DNA of 64,000 nt from JAUXFS01 sp963772635 (GTDB taxonomy: Bacteria > Pseudomonadota > Alphaproteobacteria > Rhodospirillales > Defluviicoccaceae). Location: NCBI GenBank assembly GCA_963772635.1, contig CAVYYK010000044.1:62001-126000 (forward strand). The letters are read 5' to 3'. Position 1 is the first letter of the stretch. Every line of letters begins with the position of its first letter. A model generated the notes under the pieces. It saw only the letters and a list, made by a program, of their open reading frames with translations, did no database searches and was not told where the DNA came from. Positions 19,643 to 28,639 of the stretch are shown here, one piece after another. A program made the position numbers and the translations under genes.

Positions 19643-19990
19643 GTGACCGATCTCGAACCTGGTGCGATCGCACGCGATACGGCGGAGAGGCTCGCGGCCG
19701 AGATGTGTCCGGCTTTGCCCGACGATGTCGCGCGGGTTCTGGGAAAAGGCGACGGGACCGGTTCGGACGGGCCCTCCGAGGGCGGCGATCTCGCCTCTCT
19801 TATCGTTGCCGCGTCCTACGTGGGATACCGTCTCTACGCCGATCTGCGCCGGCGCACCGACCGGCCGGCGGCCGTCTACCTCGAGCAGAAGCTGCGTCGC
19901 GAAATGGGCATCGACGAGGGCCTGTCCGACGACCTCGACCGGATGATCGAAGCCGTCGTCGACGCCCTCATGCGAGGCCGTCCCCGGTAG
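19643..19990 (+). CDS. Hypothetical protein
   Basis: This 115-residue frame begins with GTG after GGGAAAGG and has good codon use for this genome. The product is acidic at its N-terminus and basic at its C-terminus, soluble, with a central small-residue helix (LASLIVAASYVGYRLYADL). I do not recognise it. It is convergent with the next gene, with eight bases between stops. Confidence 0.6.
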   Translation: MTDLEPGAIARDTAERLAAEMCPALPDDVARVLGKGDGTGSDGPSEGGDLASLIVAASYVGYRLYADLRRRTDRPAAVYLEQKLRREMGIDEGLSDDLDRMIEAVVDALMRGRPR

Positions 19991-19997
19991 CGGGGCT

Positions 19998-20624
19998 CTA
20001 AGGTATGCCGCGCATTACGCCGGTTCGGCGATCGATTTCGAGCTTCCAGGCCGGCGAGCCGTCCTTGTGGACGATATGAGCGACGAGGCGGTTGCCGTCG
20101 TGGAGCTCGACGCGGCCGACTTCGACGTCGGGGGTCTCCAGCCAGACGAGGATCCGCGTCAGCATCCGCGCGACCTCGTCCGCGGTCAGTTCTTCCGCCA
20201 GCGGCGGCGGTGCGATCGGCGTCGATACGGTGTGGATGGCGCCGTCCTCGTTCACCTCGAGGAACCCGTCGCCGTGACGGTAGATCCGCTCGCAGACGGT
20301 TCGCGTGGCGGAAAACTGCAGGCAGCTACGGCCGTCGCGGACGAACCACTTGTGGCTCCATGTTCCCCTGATCTTGCCGTCCCAGACGAAGGTCCCGAAA
20401 GCGGTTCCCTTTCCCGGGTCCCAGGTGCTGGTGCCGACGATCGGGGTGTCGAGCCCGGTGAACGCGAAGGTGACGCCGCTGCCGAGGGTCGCGCGGATCC
20501 CGGCATCGTCCAGCGGCTTGGCTCCCGGCTCGAGGGTTGGACGCGGATCCGACACGGCAATTGCCGGCACCGCGCCGGCACAGAGAAGAGTGACGAATAC
20601 CAGACCGATGAAACAGCGCATCAT
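19998..20624 (-). CDS. Secreted hypothetical protein
   Basis: From ATG 20624, which follows GGGGAGG, the frame encodes 208 residues. A signal peptide (FIGLVFVTLLCAGAVPAIA) is followed by a domain with GSGVTFAFTGLDTPIVGTST, a repeated aromatic/Gly pattern, and WFVRDGRSCLQFSATRTVCE with a pair of cysteines that could form a disulfide. The first half resembles secreted proteins with a short beta-rich domain that bind ligands, but no family is certain. The second half ends in a strand-rich region with WKLEIDRRTG. It is probably periplasmic. Confidence 0.72.
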   Translation of the reverse strand: MMRCFIGLVFVTLLCAGAVPAIAVSDPRPTLEPGAKPLDDAGIRATLGSGVTFAFTGLDTPIVGTSTWDPGKGTAFGTFVWDGKIRGTWSHKWFVRDGRSCLQFSATRTVCERIYRHGDGFLEVNEDGAIHTVSTPIAPPPLAEELTADEVARMLTRILVWLETPDVEVGRVELHDGNRLVAHIVHKDGSPAWKLEIDRRTGVMRGIP

Positions 20625-20730
20625 GCCGAAGCCTCCCCGCAGCCCTTTGATAAGTTTCAGATGGTACCGGACCGGGTGCGCGACCACATGATTGACGTGG
20701 AGCCGATCACTCTGTTGAGGAGAAGTTCGG

Positions 20731-21984
20731 ATGCTCGGGAGAACGCTTTTTCTTGTCGTCCTGGTCGGGCTCGCGGGGACGCTCGGTGCGCGGGTCGGCC
20801 CCGCCGCGGCGGAAGTCCTGTACCACTGGACGCAGCTCGGTCCCGATAGCAGGCTCATCGCGCGCGTGGTTACCGATGGCGCGCCGTGTCCTTCCATCAC
20901 CGTCGATGGCGAAACGCTGCCCCTGGAACAGCGGGCGGCGCCGGAGGACGGATTCGAGACGCGGGTGTGCGAGACGACCCTGCCCGCAGGTGCGGCGAAG
21001 GCGGAACTCGGCGATCGCCGCTTTCCGCTGCTTTCCGGGGAGATCGAACGCATCGCGGTGATCGGCGATACCGGCTGTCGGATCAAGGGCGCGCGGGTTC
21101 AGGCCTGCAACGATCCGGTTCAATGGCCGTTCGCGGCGGTGGCGGGCGCGGTCGCCAAGCACGAACCGGACCTGATCCTTCACCTCGGCGACTATCATTA
21201 CCGCGAGTTCGAATGCCCGGCGGGCGCCGATTGCCAGGGCTCGCCCTTCGGCGACAACGGACCGACGTGGGAGGCCGATTGGCTGGCGCCGGCGCAAGCG
21301 CTGTTCGCGCAGGCGCCGCTGGTGCCGACCCGCGGCAATCATGAGCAGTGCGGATGGGCCTGGAAGGGCTGGGTGCGCTACCTCGCTCCCGGCCCGATGC
21401 CGGCAACCTGCACGATCATCGAAGATCCGTGGACGGCGCGGCTGCCGGGGCTGGATCTGATCGTCTTCGACTCGTCCTATGGCCCCGCCGATCGAAGTGC
21501 GCCCGAGAATCTGGAACGGATGAGGCGTATGGCGGAAGACGCCTTTGCCGAACTCGCGAGCGAGGCCTGGCTGCTGACCCATCGGCCGCTGTGGGTCCGC
21601 TATGATCCGCGGGGATCCGAGGGCGACGTGACCCAGCGGTCGGCGTTCGCCGACGCCATGCCCGACGCGGTCGCGCTGGTCCTTTCGGGTCACGTCCATT
21701 CATTTCAGGCGTTCGACATGGTGGCCGGCGTATCCCAGGTGATCAGCGGAAACGCTGGCGTGACCCTCTATCCGGCACCCGATGAAACAGTTCACGATAT
21801 CGTCGTCGGCGGCGACAAGGTGCGCATGGCGACGAGTGATTCCGGGTTCGGCTTTGTCATCCTCGAGCGGCGACCGGGTGGCCGCTGGCGCCTCGAGGCT
21901 TTCGACGTTGACGGCGCCCGCCGTCGTTCGTGCCGGGTCGACGGGCGAGAGATCGCCTGCGATGCCGCCGCGTCCGATCGCTGA
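20731..21984 (+). CDS. Secreted metallophosphoesterase
   Basis: The 417-residue protein starts with a signal peptide (LFLVVLVGLAGTLGARVGPA). It carries the calcineurin-like dinuclear metal set in order: GDTG (about residue 113), GDYHYRE (about 152), GNHEQCGW (about 205), THRPLW (about 289) and GHVHSFQ (about 321). It should hydrolyse phosphate esters in the periplasm or outside; the substrate is unknown. Several cysteines suggest disulfides. It is divergent from the secreted protein gene at 20624 and convergent with the acetolactate decarboxylase gene, whose stop lies seven bases away. Confidence 0.9.
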   Translation: MLGRTLFLVVLVGLAGTLGARVGPAAAEVLYHWTQLGPDSRLIARVVTDGAPCPSITVDGETLPLEQRAAPEDGFETRVCETTLPAGAAKAELGDRRFPLLSGEIERIAVIGDTGCRIKGARVQACNDPVQWPFAAVAGAVAKHEPDLILHLGDYHYREFECPAGADCQGSPFGDNGPTWEADWLAPAQALFAQAPLVPTRGNHEQCGWAWKGWVRYLAPGPMPATCTIIEDPWTARLPGLDLIVFDSSYGPADRSAPENLERMRRMAEDAFAELASEAWLLTHRPLWVRYDPRGSEGDVTQRSAFADAMPDAVALVLSGHVHSFQAFDMVAGVSQVISGNAGVTLYPAPDETVHDIVVGGDKVRMATSDSGFGFVILERRPGGRWRLEAFDVDGARRRSCRVDGREIACDAAASDR

Positions 21985-21990
21985 CAGGCC

Positions 21991-22774
21991 CTATTTCTCG
22001 ACCTTGCGGATCGCCTCGGCGCTGTCCTTGTCGAGGTCGGCGGCGAGGAAGCCGACGTCGTGGGGCAAGGCCATGTGGAACTGGGAGGTGACGTCGATCC
22101 CGACCCGCGCCCGGCGGCGTGGAAAAGCCGATGACGTGGCCGCCGACGCTGCGGTCGCGGCTGAGAAAGTGCAGGTGGTAGCCGGGGACATTGAGGCCCC
22201 GGGTGTAGTCCGGGAAGCGAAAGCCGACGAGGGTGCCGTCGATGTCCCGGTGGTCGAAGACCGGCTGGTCGGCGACCGCCTCGACCATCGGCGGGTAGGG
22301 CTTTGCCTGGCGCCTCACCGAGCGCAGGCGGACGTGCTCGAAGCGGCCCTCGGCCTTGAGCGCGTAGAAGACGTTCCGGCTCGGCACCGCGCCGTCCATG
22401 GCCTCGGCGAGGCCGGGGAAATCCATTGGCGAGTCGACCTCGATGGAGATCGTCGGATCGAAATGGATCATCACCGCAAAGGGCGTCTTCATTGCCGGGT
22501 CCACGGGCACGACCCGGCCGTCGGCGGTCGCCTGGAAGAAGGCGCCGTCGAGTGCGGTCATCTCGCCGTCCAGTGCGTCGAATGTGCCGAGCCCGAAATT
22601 CCCGTGGCGGGCCAGCTCGGCGAAACTGGTCTGGCCTTCGTAGACGCCCTCGAGCAGGGCGCCGATGGTCGAGACCTGGAATATCTCGTGGGCCTTCGCG
22701 GCATCGTCGTGGAACAGATCGCCGGCCATCTTATGGGCATGGAAGGCCTTGATGAAGGTGTCGTCCAGGGACAT
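21991..22774 (-). pseudogene. budA: Acetolactate decarboxylase, one frame break near the C-terminus
   Basis: The first frame from ATG 22774 reads MSLDDTFIKAFHAHKMAGDL, then FQVSTIGALLEGVYEGQTSF, HGNFGLGTFDALDGEMTALD and PGYHLHFLSRDRSVGGHV, a clear match to alpha-acetolactate decarboxylase, including the zinc-binding histidines of YHLHF. Near 22118 the frame goes wrong. Shifting one base gives ARVGIDVTSQFHMALPHDVG to the stop at 21991; removing one G of a GGG run restores PPARVGID. The whole would be 260 residues, normal length. The enzyme makes acetoin from acetolactate. It is the third gene of a tight run after guaB and the gamma-carbonic anhydrase homologue. Confidence 0.85.
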
Positions 22775-22797
22775 CAGCGGCACTCCCTGCCGGGCGG

Positions 22798-23427
22798 TCA
22801 GATCAGTGGCGCGGGATCGTCGAGGGGGTCGTCGCCGTAGAGCGCGTCGAACATGGCCTCGATCTCTCGCTTGACCGCGGTCATGTGGGCCTCGTAGGCG
22901 GCGCCGGTCCAGGCGCGGTGGTCGCCGCGGGCGTAGGCGAGGGCGTTCCAGTGGTAGAGCATGGCGTTGAGCCGGTTGGCGACGAAGTTGTTGCGCGACC
23001 GCCTGACCGTCGCCGGCTGGCCCATCACCACCGAGTTGTCAGGGATCACCGTACCCTCCGCCACGTAGGCGTGGCCGGCGACGATGCAGTTGTCACCGAT
23101 CTCGGCCTCGTCCATCACCGTCGCGTTGATGCCGATCAGGCAGTTGTCGCCGATGGTGCAGCCGTGCAGGGTGACGTGATGGGCGATCGAGCAGTACTCG
23201 CCGACGATCGTCGGCCGCCCGTAGCCGATGTGGATCATCACCAAGTCCTGGATATTGGTGAAGCGGCCGATCTCCACAGCGTAGGACTCGGCGCGGATCA
23301 CCGCACACGGCCAAATGCTCGATCCCTCGCCGAGGGCGACGTCGCCGTAGATGCGGGCTGTGGGATCGATGTAGGCGGCTTTGGCGAAGCGGCCGTCGGC
23401 GCCGGTTCCGCTCATCGTCCCGTTCAT
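22798..23427 (-). CDS. Gamma-carbonic anhydrase family hexapeptide-repeat protein
   Basis: The 209-residue protein is a left-handed beta-helix of hexapeptide repeats (for example IWPCAVIRAESYAVEIGRFT, IVGEYCSIAHHVTLHGCTIG), with the metal-ligand histidines in VMIHIGYG, AHHVTLHG. A helical tail of about 45 residues follows. Such proteins include Cam, PaaY and CaiE; catalysis of CO2 hydration or thioester hydrolysis cannot be told apart here. It lies 31 bases after guaB and 23 before the acetolactate decarboxylase gene on the same strand, which suggests one operon. Confidence 0.9.
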   Translation of the reverse strand: MNGTMSGTGADGRFAKAAYIDPTARIYGDVALGEGSSIWPCAVIRAESYAVEIGRFTNIQDLVMIHIGYGRPTIVGEYCSIAHHVTLHGCTIGDNCLIGINATVMDEAEIGDNCIVAGHAYVAEGTVIPDNSVVMGQPATVRRSRNNFVANRLNAMLYHWNALAYARGDHRAWTGAAYEAHMTAVKREIEAMFDALYGDDPLDDPAPLI

Positions 23428-23458
23428 CGCCCGATCCCCCGGCGTACCGTTTCCCGCG

Positions 23459-24934
23459 TCATTCGCCCGCTTGGTAGTTGGGGGCCTCGCGGGTAATGGT
23501 CACGTCGTGGACGTGGCTTTCGCGCAGGCCGGCGGTTGTGGTTCGCCGGAAGGTGCAGTTGCGCTGCATCTCGGTGATGGTGCGGTTGCCGGTATAGCCC
23601 ATCGCCGCGCTGAGGCCGCCGACCAGCTGGTGGACGACGTTGGCCACCGGCCCCTTGTAGGGGACCCGTCCCTCGACCCCTTCGGGGACCAGTTTCAACG
23701 GGCTCGCCACCTCCTCCTGGAAGTAGCGGTCGGCGGACCCGACGGCCATCGCGCCGATCGAGCCCATCCCCCGATAGCCCTTGTAGGAGCGGCCCTGATA
23801 GAGGAACACGTCGCCCGGGCTCTCGTCGGTGCCGGCGAACAGCGAGCCGAGCATCACGCAGTCGGCGCCGGCGGCGATCGCCTTGGCGAGATCGCCGGAG
23901 TAGCGGATGCCGCCGTCGGCGAGCAGCGGCACGTCCCGCTCGCGACAGACCTCGGCGACCTCGCGGATCGCCGAGAACTGCGGCATCCCGACGCCGGCGA
24001 CCATCCGGGTGGTACAGATCGATCCCGGACCGATGCCGACCTTGACCGCGTCGGCGCCGGCGTCGATCAGCGCCCGCGCGCCGTCGGGGGTGGCGATGTT
24101 GCCGGCGATCACCTGGGTATAATTGCTGAGCGCCTTGATCCGCTCCACCGCTTCGAGGACGCCCCGGGAGTGGCCGTGAGCGGTATCGACGACGACCACG
24201 TCGACCTCGGCGTCGATCAATGCCTGGGCGCGGGCCAGCCCGTGTTCGCCGACCCCGGTGGCGGCGGCAACCCGGAGCCGGCCCTGCTCGTCCTTGCAGG
24301 CGTTGGGGAACCGCTCGGCCTTCTCGATGTCCTTGACGGTGATCAGGCCGACGCAGCGGTAAGCGTCGTCGACCACCAGCAGCTTCTCGATCCGGTACTT
24401 GTGCAGCAAACGCTTGGCTTCCTCGCGATCGACGCCGTCGAGGACGGTGACCAGCGGATGGTCCGGAGTATGGCGGGTCATCAGCTCGCTGACCGGCTGG
24501 CGGGGATTGTCGGCGAAGCGGACGTCGCGGTTGGTGAGGATGCCGAGCAGCCGGCCGGTGCGCTGCTCGACCACCGGCACGCCGGAGAAGCTGTGGGCGG
24601 TCATCAGTGCCAACGCGTCGGCGAGGGTCGCCTCGGGGCCGATGGTCATCGGGTCGACGACCATGCCGGATTCGAACTTCTTGACCCGGCGGACCTCGGC
24701 GGCCTGGGCTTCGGGCTCCATGTTCTTGTGAACGACGCCGATCCCGCCGGCGGTGGCCATGGCGATCGCCAGAGCGCTCTCGGTGACCGTATCCATGGCG
24801 GCGGACACCAGTGGGATCTTCAGCGCGACGGTGCGGGAGAGCCGGGTGCGGGTGTCGACTTCGGTGGGCAGGACCGCCGACGCGGCGGGCACCAGCAACA
24901 CGTCGTCGAAAGCCAGTGCCTCAAGGATGTTCAT
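23459..24934 (-). CDS. guaB: Inosine-5'-monophosphate dehydrogenase
   Basis: The 491-residue enzyme oxidises IMP to XMP with NAD, the committed step of GMP synthesis. It has the N-terminal FDDVLLVPA, tandem CBS domains at about residues 90-210, DTAHGHS, the NAD-contacting GNIATPDGAR, the catalytic cysteine loop GIGPGSICTTR (Cys about 305), and the mobile-flap region YRGMGSIGAM. The ATG at 24934 follows GGAGGCGG at good spacing. The protein is intact and of normal length. Downstream on the same strand are the carbonic anhydrase-like and acetolactate decarboxylase genes. Confidence 0.97.
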   Translation of the reverse strand: MNILEALAFDDVLLVPAASAVLPTEVDTRTRLSRTVALKIPLVSAAMDTVTESALAIAMATAGGIGVVHKNMEPEAQAAEVRRVKKFESGMVVDPMTIGPEATLADALALMTAHSFSGVPVVEQRTGRLLGILTNRDVRFADNPRQPVSELMTRHTPDHPLVTVLDGVDREEAKRLLHKYRIEKLLVVDDAYRCVGLITVKDIEKAERFPNACKDEQGRLRVAAATGVGEHGLARAQALIDAEVDVVVVDTAHGHSRGVLEAVERIKALSNYTQVIAGNIATPDGARALIDAGADAVKVGIGPGSICTTRMVAGVGMPQFSAIREVAEVCRERDVPLLADGGIRYSGDLAKAIAAGADCVMLGSLFAGTDESPGDVFLYQGRSYKGYRGMGSIGAMAVGSADRYFQEEVASPLKLVPEGVEGRVPYKGPVANVVHQLVGGLSAAMGYTGNRTITEMQRNCTFRRTTTAGLRESHVHDVTITREAPNYQAGE

Positions 24935-25110
24935 GCCGCCTCCGGGTCCGGATTGGCGGCGTATCATACACTACGAAGCGAACTTGCCAAGGCGCTTCGA
25001 AGCGGCGGCATCGTCGCTGTCGAAATCGGCTGCATTAACCGCGAAATCCCGTATACAATTGACGCGGTTTATAGGGTTTTGCCGGGATCGGCAGGATGCC
25101 GCAGGGGGTG

Positions 25111-25563
25111 ATGATGAAGGCCGCGAAGACCTGGATCGTGATCGCCGACGGAGCGCGGGCGCGCATCGCCGTCAACGTGGGGCCGGGCAAGGGGCTCAAA
25201 CCCGCATTCAACCACGAATTCGCCGCGCCCCACGCGCCCACTTCGGACCTGGTCAGCGATCGGCCGGGGCGCTATGCGGACGGCGCCGCCTCGGCCAGCC
25301 ACGGCGTCGAGCCGCGAACCGACCGGCACGACTACGAGAAAAGCCTGTTTGTCCGCGACGTCGCGATGGCGGTGGAAAGGGGCGCCAACCGCAGGGCGTT
25401 CGACCGGCTGGTCCTGGTGGCGCCGCCAGCCATCCTCGGGCGGCTGCGGACGGCGCTGAAGCCGCGCACCCGCAACATGGTCACCGCCGAGGTCGGCAAG
25501 GATCTCACCCACCTGAACCTGCGCGAGGTGCCCAAGCACCTGGCCGCCACGATTTCCCTCTAG
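25111..25563 (+). CDS. Host attachment family protein
   Basis: The 150-residue protein matches the short alphaproteobacterial family annotated as required for attachment to host cells, a baeRF-type fold. Typical blocks are TWIVIADGARARIAVNVG, the SDRPGR loop, the DRHDYEKSLFVRDVA helix and AEVGKDLTHLNL near the end. Its name comes from a plant-associated relative; the general function is not established. The ATG at 25111 follows GCAGGGGGTG; an upstream ATG at 25096 is also possible. The transposase debris on the opposite strand begins directly after its stop. Confidence 0.85.
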   Translation: MMKAAKTWIVIADGARARIAVNVGPGKGLKPAFNHEFAAPHAPTSDLVSDRPGRYADGAASASHGVEPRTDRHDYEKSLFVRDVAMAVERGANRRAFDRLVLVAPPAILGRLRTALKPRTRNMVTAEVGKDLTHLNLREVPKHLAATISL

Positions 25564-25962
25564 CGCTCTGGTACCATAGCGCAATGCGATGACGGTCGCG
25601 ACGAGGTTCAGGTTTGCGCCGTAGCTGGTGTCGGTTTTGTCGTAGCGTGTCGCGATGCCGCGGAACTCCTTGATCTTGGCGAAATAGTTCTCGACCAAGT
25701 GGCGCCATCGATACATGTCCTTATCGTAATCGATCTGCTGTTTCCGGTGGTTCGGCGGAATGACGGCACTGGCACCGCGGTGGTTGAGTTCCGCCGCAGC
25801 CAATCGACATCGAACGCTTTGTCGGCCAGCAAGGCATCGAAGGGAACCTTCCGGATCAAGGGGTCGACGCCAACTGTGTCATGGCGCTGACCGGGGAGCA
25901 GCACGAAACGGATCAGGCTCCCAAGGCATCACCAGGGCGACGATCTTGGTGGTCAGCGCGAG
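25564..25962 (-). pseudogene. IS5-family transposase remnant
   Basis: Read on the minus strand, pieces in three frames line up as the C-terminal half of an IS5-type DDE transposase: LTTKIVALV (about 25935-25960), IRFVLLPGQRHDTVG, DPLIRKVPFDALLADKAFDV with a DDE-type aspartate, IPPNHRKQQIDYDKDMYRWR, and HLVENYFAKIKEFRGIATRY with the catalytic-type Glu. The last recognisable residues are ATVIALRYGT. At least two frame breaks occur, the N-terminal half is missing and no terminal inverted repeats were found. It cannot be active. Confidence 0.8.
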
Positions 25963-26108
25963 CGGAGCGCCGCCGGGCGCTGACGGGGCCCGTGAGGCCG
26001 GCGGCCCCGAGACCCGCCGCCGACCCGCCGCGGCGGCGCTGGACGCTGCGGCCGGCCACCGGCGTCGCGCGGAGACCGCGCCGCCACGGCGGGGGAGGGG
26101 GGGATGTC

Positions 26109-26136
26109 GGAACCAGAGCACTGGTGCCCTGGTTCC
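26109..26136. repeat. 28-bp near-palindrome
   Basis: GGAACCAG and CTGGTTCC flank an inner palindrome GCACTGGTGC, giving a nearly perfect 28-base dyad with one mismatched pair. It lies in a very GC-rich stretch (25960-26175) that holds no gene I can support, 40 bases beyond the stop of the small membrane protein gene. It could be an operator, a transcript end, or an insertion target. Confidence 0.5.
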
Positions 26137-26175
26137 CCAGCGTCTCCGATTTCGCCGCAGGCCGTCGGGCGTCGC

Positions 26176-26406
26176 TCAGTGGTGACCGCGTCGACCGGCC
26201 GCCGCCTGGAACCCCTCGAACACTGGGGCGTCGTCGGCCACCACGGTGGCGTCACCGATACTCAGGATGGAGTTGGCGATGATCGCCCCGAGCGTAAGTG
26301 TCAGCACCGCCGATAGTGCGCAAAGCAACATTCCGAGCCATTGTTTGTCAGGTCGGGCGTGGACGGACGCTTCCGAAGCCGCCCCTGTAACCCTTTCGTA
26401 CACCAT
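26176..26406 (-). CDS. Small single-span membrane protein
   Basis: The frame encodes 76 residues from ATG 26406, preceded by GAAGGAAGG at good spacing. One membrane helix (MLLCALSAVLTLTLGAIIAN) follows a polar start of about 25 residues; the tail is short and histidine-containing at the very end. No family is recognised. It stands alone between the transposase remnant and the HisD-like chimera, so its function cannot be guessed from context. Confidence 0.6.
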   Translation of the reverse strand: MVYERVTGAASEASVHARPDKQWLGMLLCALSAVLTLTLGAIIANSILSIGDATVVADDAPVFEGFQAAAGRRGHH

Positions 26407-26716
26407 GGTTCCTTCCTTCGCACCACGTCCACGGTTTAACCAGATCCGGATTCGTGCCGGTTATCGGTATCGAATGCGTCGGCAAAGCCGCTCATCCGAA
26501 AGATATTTAATCATAATTGGCACGGGATTGTAACACCCCCAAACGGGGTGTAAACATAAAAATGTTCTCGGCGATCGCTGTCCGGCGGCACCTTTTTTTC
26601 TCCCTCTTTTGGTGTGTTCTCCCTCTTTTGGGTGTGATGCACGGATCGCGTGTACTCAAGGGCACCTCTACAAGAGGGCGGGGGTTTCCCGGTGCCCCTG
26701 GCTCCGCTCCGCTTTC
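26407..26716. other. Intergenic region with a short tandem repeat
   Basis: These 310 bases are AT-richer than the genome average. Bases 26598-26636 are two tandem copies of about 19 bases (TTCTCCCTCTTTTGGTGTG, the second with one extra G). No gene is supported. The 5' end of the HisD-like frame lacks a clear ribosome binding site, so this segment may also mark the edge of a rearrangement. Confidence 0.45.
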
Positions 26717-27776
26717 ATGCACCCTGCCGATCGAAACGTCCGCGATACGGTCGAGCAGATCATCGACGATATTCGCCGACGCGGCGATGACGCCGTTCGC
26801 GAACTGTCCGCGAAGTTCGACAAGTGGGAGCCGGAAAGCTTCCGCCTCGGCGATAAGCGGATCCAAGACTGCATCGCCCGCGTGCCCGCCGAAGTGATCG
26901 GCGATATCAAGGTCGCGCAGGCGCAGGTCCGGAGATTTGCCGAAATCCAGCGCGCCGCCCTTCGCGACGTGGAGGAAGAAACGCTTCCCGGCGTGTTTCT
27001 CGGTCACAGGAACGTCCCGATCAACGCGGTCGCCTGCTACATCCCCGGCGGCAAGTATCCGTTGATCGCTTCGGCACACATGAGCGTGGTGACCGCCAAG
27101 GTCGCCGGCGTCAAGCGCATCATTGCCACCGCGCCGCCGTTCAACGGCGAGCCCAGCCCGGCGATCGTCGCGGCGATGCACCTCGGCGGCGCCGACGAGA
27201 TCTTCTGTTTGGGTGGCGTTCAGGCGATTGCGGCTTTTGCGCTCGGAACCCAAACCATAAGACCGGTCGACATGATCACGGGCCCCGGGAACGCATTCGT
27301 GGCGGAGGCGAAGCGTCAGCTGTTCGGCCGCATCGGAATCGACCTGTTGGCCGGTCCGACCGAAACCCTCGTCATCGCCGACGAGAGCTGCGACGCCGAA
27401 ACCTGCGCGACCGACCTGCTGGGCTTGGCGGGAATACGGCCAGGTCATCGTTTGCGACACCTACGAGGAGATGGTCGAGGAGGCGGACCGCATCGCGTCC
27501 GAGCATGTCCAGGTGATGACCAAGGCCATGGCGGTTGAACTTGCGCCGCAGGGAATTCGCGTGAACTCGGTCGCGCCGACCTTCGTTACGACACCCCTGA
27601 CCCAGGCTTTCCTGCAGGACGGAGCGTTTTCGGACTGGATGTTGGAGCGCATTCCCCTCGGTCGCCTGGCCCGACCGGAGGAAGTCGCGGCAGCCATCGT
27701 TTTCCTGGCCAAGCCGACGTCCGGAGCCGTCACCGGCACAAGCCTGAAGGTCGATGGCGGTTGGACGGCGCAATAA
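26717..27776 (+). pseudogene. Deletion chimera: HisD/HpsN-like dehydrogenase joined to the C-terminal half of an SDR
   Basis: Bases 26717-27424 encode a zinc-dependent HisD-family dehydrogenase: ACYIPGGKYPLIASAHMSVV, DEIFCLGGVQAIAAFALGT, VDMITGPGNAFVAEAKRQLF, DLLAGPTETLVIADES. After DLLG about 40-50 residues are missing, and the frame moves to WREYGQVIVCDTYEEM through EADRIASEHVQVMT (about 27426-27520), also HisD. Without a stop it then runs into KAMAVELAPQGIRVNSVAPT and ends with VTGTSLKVDGGW, the C-terminal half of a short-chain dehydrogenase without its Rossmann start or catalytic YxxxK. The HisD C-terminus is gone. The HisD part resembles the sulfopropanediol dehydrogenase HpsN branch more than biosynthetic HisD, an inference from memory. 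Confidence 0.8.
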
Positions 27777-27814
27777 CGCGGCGGGAACAACAAGGATGAA
27801 CAACGGCCAACGGC

Positions 27815-28618
27815 CTACGGGGCCGCCCGGATGCCGGACCGGTCGATCAACTCCGCCAGGCAATCGTCGGCGAGGGGTTCGATCGGGGTGAAGTCGCGGT
27901 GGGCGATCCACGGCTCGCGCTGGAACTTGCGAATGTGGTTGTCCACGTGGCAGAGCGACAGGTAGACGATGGTGCGGCCGAATGGGCTGATGTTGGGAGG
28001 GCTGGCGTGGACCAAAAGCGAGGAGAACAGAAGCACGCACCCCGCCGGTCCGGTGGGGGCGACGCAGCCGCCCCGCTCGGCGAGCCGCGTTACCGTCTCC
28101 CGATCCAGGGTCCATAGGGGGTAGCTGGTGGTTTCCAGGTCGTGGCCGGCGGCGATCACGCCCTGGGTGTGGCTGCCCGGTATGAACAAGAGCGGACCGT
28201 TGGCGGCGGTGACCTCGTCGACGAACACGGCGATGTTCATGGCGCGGGGCTCGGGCATGTCGTCGTCGCGTTTCCAGGTGCCGTAGTCCTGGTGCCATTG
28301 CCAGACCTCGCCGTCGAACGCGGCCTTGGCGTTGACCTTGTACTGGTGCATGTAGACCGGGCCGCCGAGGAGCTGTCGTGCCGGCTCGATCAACCGGGGA
28401 TGACGTCCGAGACGGCGGAAGGCTTCGTTGAAGGTGTGGGCGGCGAACGCGGTGCGGGCGACGCCGGAACTCTCGCGCCAGACCTCGTCGCGATCGAGGG
28501 CGAACACTTCGGCGGCGGCGGATTGCAGCGCGGCCGCTTCGTCGGCGGAGAAGCAGCCGGGAAGGAACAGATAGCCCGTCTCGTCGAACTGGGCGTGTTG
28601 TTCGGCAGTCAGTCTCAC
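27815..28618 (-). CDS. Phytanoyl-CoA dioxygenase family protein
   Basis: The 267-residue protein begins with GTG after GAGGGGGG. It is a non-haem Fe(II)/2-oxoglutarate oxygenase: iron ligands lie in WQWHQDYGTW (HxD) and near LLVHASPPN (distal His), and RTIVYLSLC supplies the 2-oxoglutarate arginine. GPLLFIPGSHTQGV and the HQYKVNAK segment are typical of the PhyH/EctD group. The small-molecule substrate is unknown; ectoine hydroxylase is a relative but no ectoine genes are nearby. It is convergent with the HisD/SDR chimera. Confidence 0.9.
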   Translation of the reverse strand: MRLTAEQHAQFDETGYLFLPGCFSADEAAALQSAAAEVFALDRDEVWRESSGVARTAFAAHTFNEAFRRLGRHPRLIEPARQLLGGPVYMHQYKVNAKAAFDGEVWQWHQDYGTWKRDDDMPEPRAMNIAVFVDEVTAANGPLLFIPGSHTQGVIAAGHDLETTSYPLWTLDRETVTRLAERGGCVAPTGPAGCVLLFSSLLVHASPPNISPFGRTIVYLSLCHVDNHIRKFQREPWIAHRDFTPIEPLADDCLAELIDRSGIRAAP

Positions 28619-28639
28619 CGCGGTTGCCCCCCTCAGATC

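Noticed and set aside
23381..25111. Plus-strand open frame of 576 codons opposite guaB
   Set aside because: Antisense to guaB, which is fully conserved.
25564..25962. Functional insertion sequence
   Set aside because: The transposase is missing its N-terminal half, is split over three frames, and no terminal inverted repeats or target duplication were found.
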